DNA from: DATBMA01 sp036555105
GTDB taxonomy: Bacteria; Actinomycetota; Acidimicrobiia; Spongiisociales; ZC4RG35
Length of the DNA stretch: 6,054 nt
Reading direction: 5' to 3'
Assembly (NCBI GenBank): GCA_036555105.1
Contig: DATBMA010000069.1
Location: 1 to 6,054 of the forward strand
Shown here piece after piece: positions 5,208 to 6,054 of the stretch. Made by a program: the position numbers and the translations under genes. Within the stretch, counting starts at the first letter, position 1, and every line of letters starts with the position of its first letter. The notes under the pieces were generated by a model. That model searched no databases. It saw only the letters and a program-made list of their open reading frames with translations, and was not told where the DNA came from.

Positions 5208-6054
5208 GGCCCATGGTGCGGGCCCGCGAGGTCCCCGTTCTCGTTGTGGTCGGGGCCGGCATCGTCGTCGCCTCGGTCTATGCCACCCGCAGCCCATCGG
5301 CGATCTTCGTGCTCGGCGGCGTGCTCATTGCCCTCGTCGCCTACGTCGCGCTGGCGCGATTCGAGGCCGTGACCCTGGTGATGCTGGCGGTCCGCACCAG
5401 CATCGAGCTGATTCCCATCGAGCCGCCCATCGAGGTGCTGCGAGCGTCGGTGGTGGTGACTGCGGCCTATACGGTGGCGGCGGCCGTCTGGCTGGTTCGC
5501 TCTTCCGCCGAACAGCGGTGGCGCCCGTCCTTCCTCGCCTGGAGCGTGGGTGGGCTGGCCGCTTCGGCAGCGTTGTCGGCCGCGCTGTCGGCAGATCCCC
5601 TTCAGGCGGGGCTGGGCGCCGCCCGCTGGGCGTTCCTGGCGGTGTTCGTGCTGGCGCTCGAGCGCATCGTCGTCATCGATCGCGGCGCCGTCCGATCGGG
5701 GCTCGGAAGCAAGCCTCTGATCACCACCGGGCGGACTCGAACAGGGGTGTCCTTCGTCCGACGGGCCCTGCTGGCCATGCTGTTGTCAGCAGCAGTCCCG
5801 CTGGGTGTCGGCGCGTGGCAGATCGCCACCTCCCCCCTCGAGTTCATCAGCGGGGAGGGAAGGGTGTCGGGGGCGCTGTCACACCCCAACACGTTCGGCT
5901 TCTACCTGGTGCTGGTGATCCTGGGAGCGCTGGCACTCTTGCCAAGCCTGCAACGGGCGGGCCGCCTGGGGCTGGTGGCGCTCGTCGGGCTGGCGGCAGT
6001 GGAGCTTGCGGTCACCTACTCGCGCACGAGCTATGTGGCCCTGGCAGCGGGGAT
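5204..6054 (+). CDS. O-antigen ligase / Wzy-type polysaccharide polymerase, 3' end outside the window
   Basis: The frame is open from ATG 5204 to the window end (283 residues seen). It is strongly hydrophobic, with about nine membrane segments recognisable (near residues 10-26, 32-50, 53-72, 79-98, 109-130, 140-158, 187-208, 228-248 and 254-272). The diagnostic stretch is GRVSGALSHPNTFGFYL (219-235), the RxSG...HPN(T/x)F signature of the Wzy_C/O-antigen ligase family, followed by TYSRTSYVALAAG, matching the conserved Ser-Arg helix of that family. The Arg-rich loop at about 159-187 should be cytoplasmic by the positive-inside rule. Family members polymerise or ligate lipid-linked glycan repeats on the outer face of the membrane; polymerase is the likelier role in a locus with a phosphoglycosyl transferase. 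The start codon overlaps the lipoprotein stop (ATGA), implying translational coupling; ATG 5213 is a possible alternative. The C-terminal third, including the large periplasmic-type loop, is not in the window. Confidence 0.88.
   Translation, partial: MRPMVRAREVPVLVVVGAGIVVASVYATRSPSAIFVLGGVLIALVAYVALARFEAVTLVMLAVRTSIELIPIEPPIEVLRASVVVTAAYTVAAAVWLVRSSAEQRWRPSFLAWSVGGLAASAALSAALSADPLQAGLGAARWAFLAVFVLALERIVVIDRGAVRSGLGSKPLITTGRTRTGVSFVRRALLAMLLSAAVPLGVGAWQIATSPLEFISGEGRVSGALSHPNTFGFYLVLVILGALALLPSLQRAGRLGLVALVGLAAVELAVTYSRTSYVALAAG

Noticed and set aside
5602..5892. A 96-codon open frame on the minus strand near the right end.
   Set aside because: It is antisense to the polymerase, whose membrane segments and HPNTF signature are clear in the + frame.

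Overview
The window is high-G+C DNA with tightly packed genes, Shine-Dalgarno sites of the GAAAGGA/GGAGG type and a lipoprotein signal. An ECF41-type sigma factor (the group that includes mycobacterial SigJ) makes an actinobacterium the best guess; the exact lineage cannot be read from this sequence. I see no RNA genes, CRISPR arrays, insertion sequences or phage genes.

Region 1 (58-1917) is a divergent regulatory pair. An ECF41 sigma factor with a fused C-terminal SnoaL-like domain reads leftward (58-933). A haloalkane-dehalogenase-like alpha/beta hydrolase reads rightward (1024-1917). The 90 bases between them hold what look like two ECF41-type promoters placed back to back. Both use the same 7-base near-palindrome, TGTCACA at 963-969, as their -35 element, and each has a CGTC -10 element exactly 16 bases away. 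This suggests that the sigma factor controls both itself and the hydrolase.

Region 2 (1956-6054) is part of an extracellular or capsular polysaccharide locus, arranged as two divergent units. Leftward are a monotopic phosphoglycosyl transferase (2875-3648), which would load the first sugar phosphate onto the lipid carrier, and an extended-SDR nucleotide-sugar epimerase/dehydratase (1956-2828). Rightward are a right-handed beta-helix lipoprotein resembling family 9 polysaccharide lyases (3843-5207) and, overlapping it by ATGA, a multi-pass O-antigen-ligase/Wzy-type polymerase that runs off the window (5204-6054). The 194 bases between the two units hold overlapping divergent promoters of the housekeeping sigma type and a perfect 9-bp hairpin in the lipoprotein leader.

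Read together, the polysaccharide genes would start (phosphoglycosyl transferase), supply a sugar for (epimerase), polymerise (Wzy-like) and perhaps trim or bind (beta-helix lipoprotein) a surface glycan. The sigma/hydrolase pair looks like a separate regulatory module that happens to be adjacent. It converges on the epimerase with only 38 bases between stop codons and no clear terminator. Positions 1-57 hold no gene I can support.
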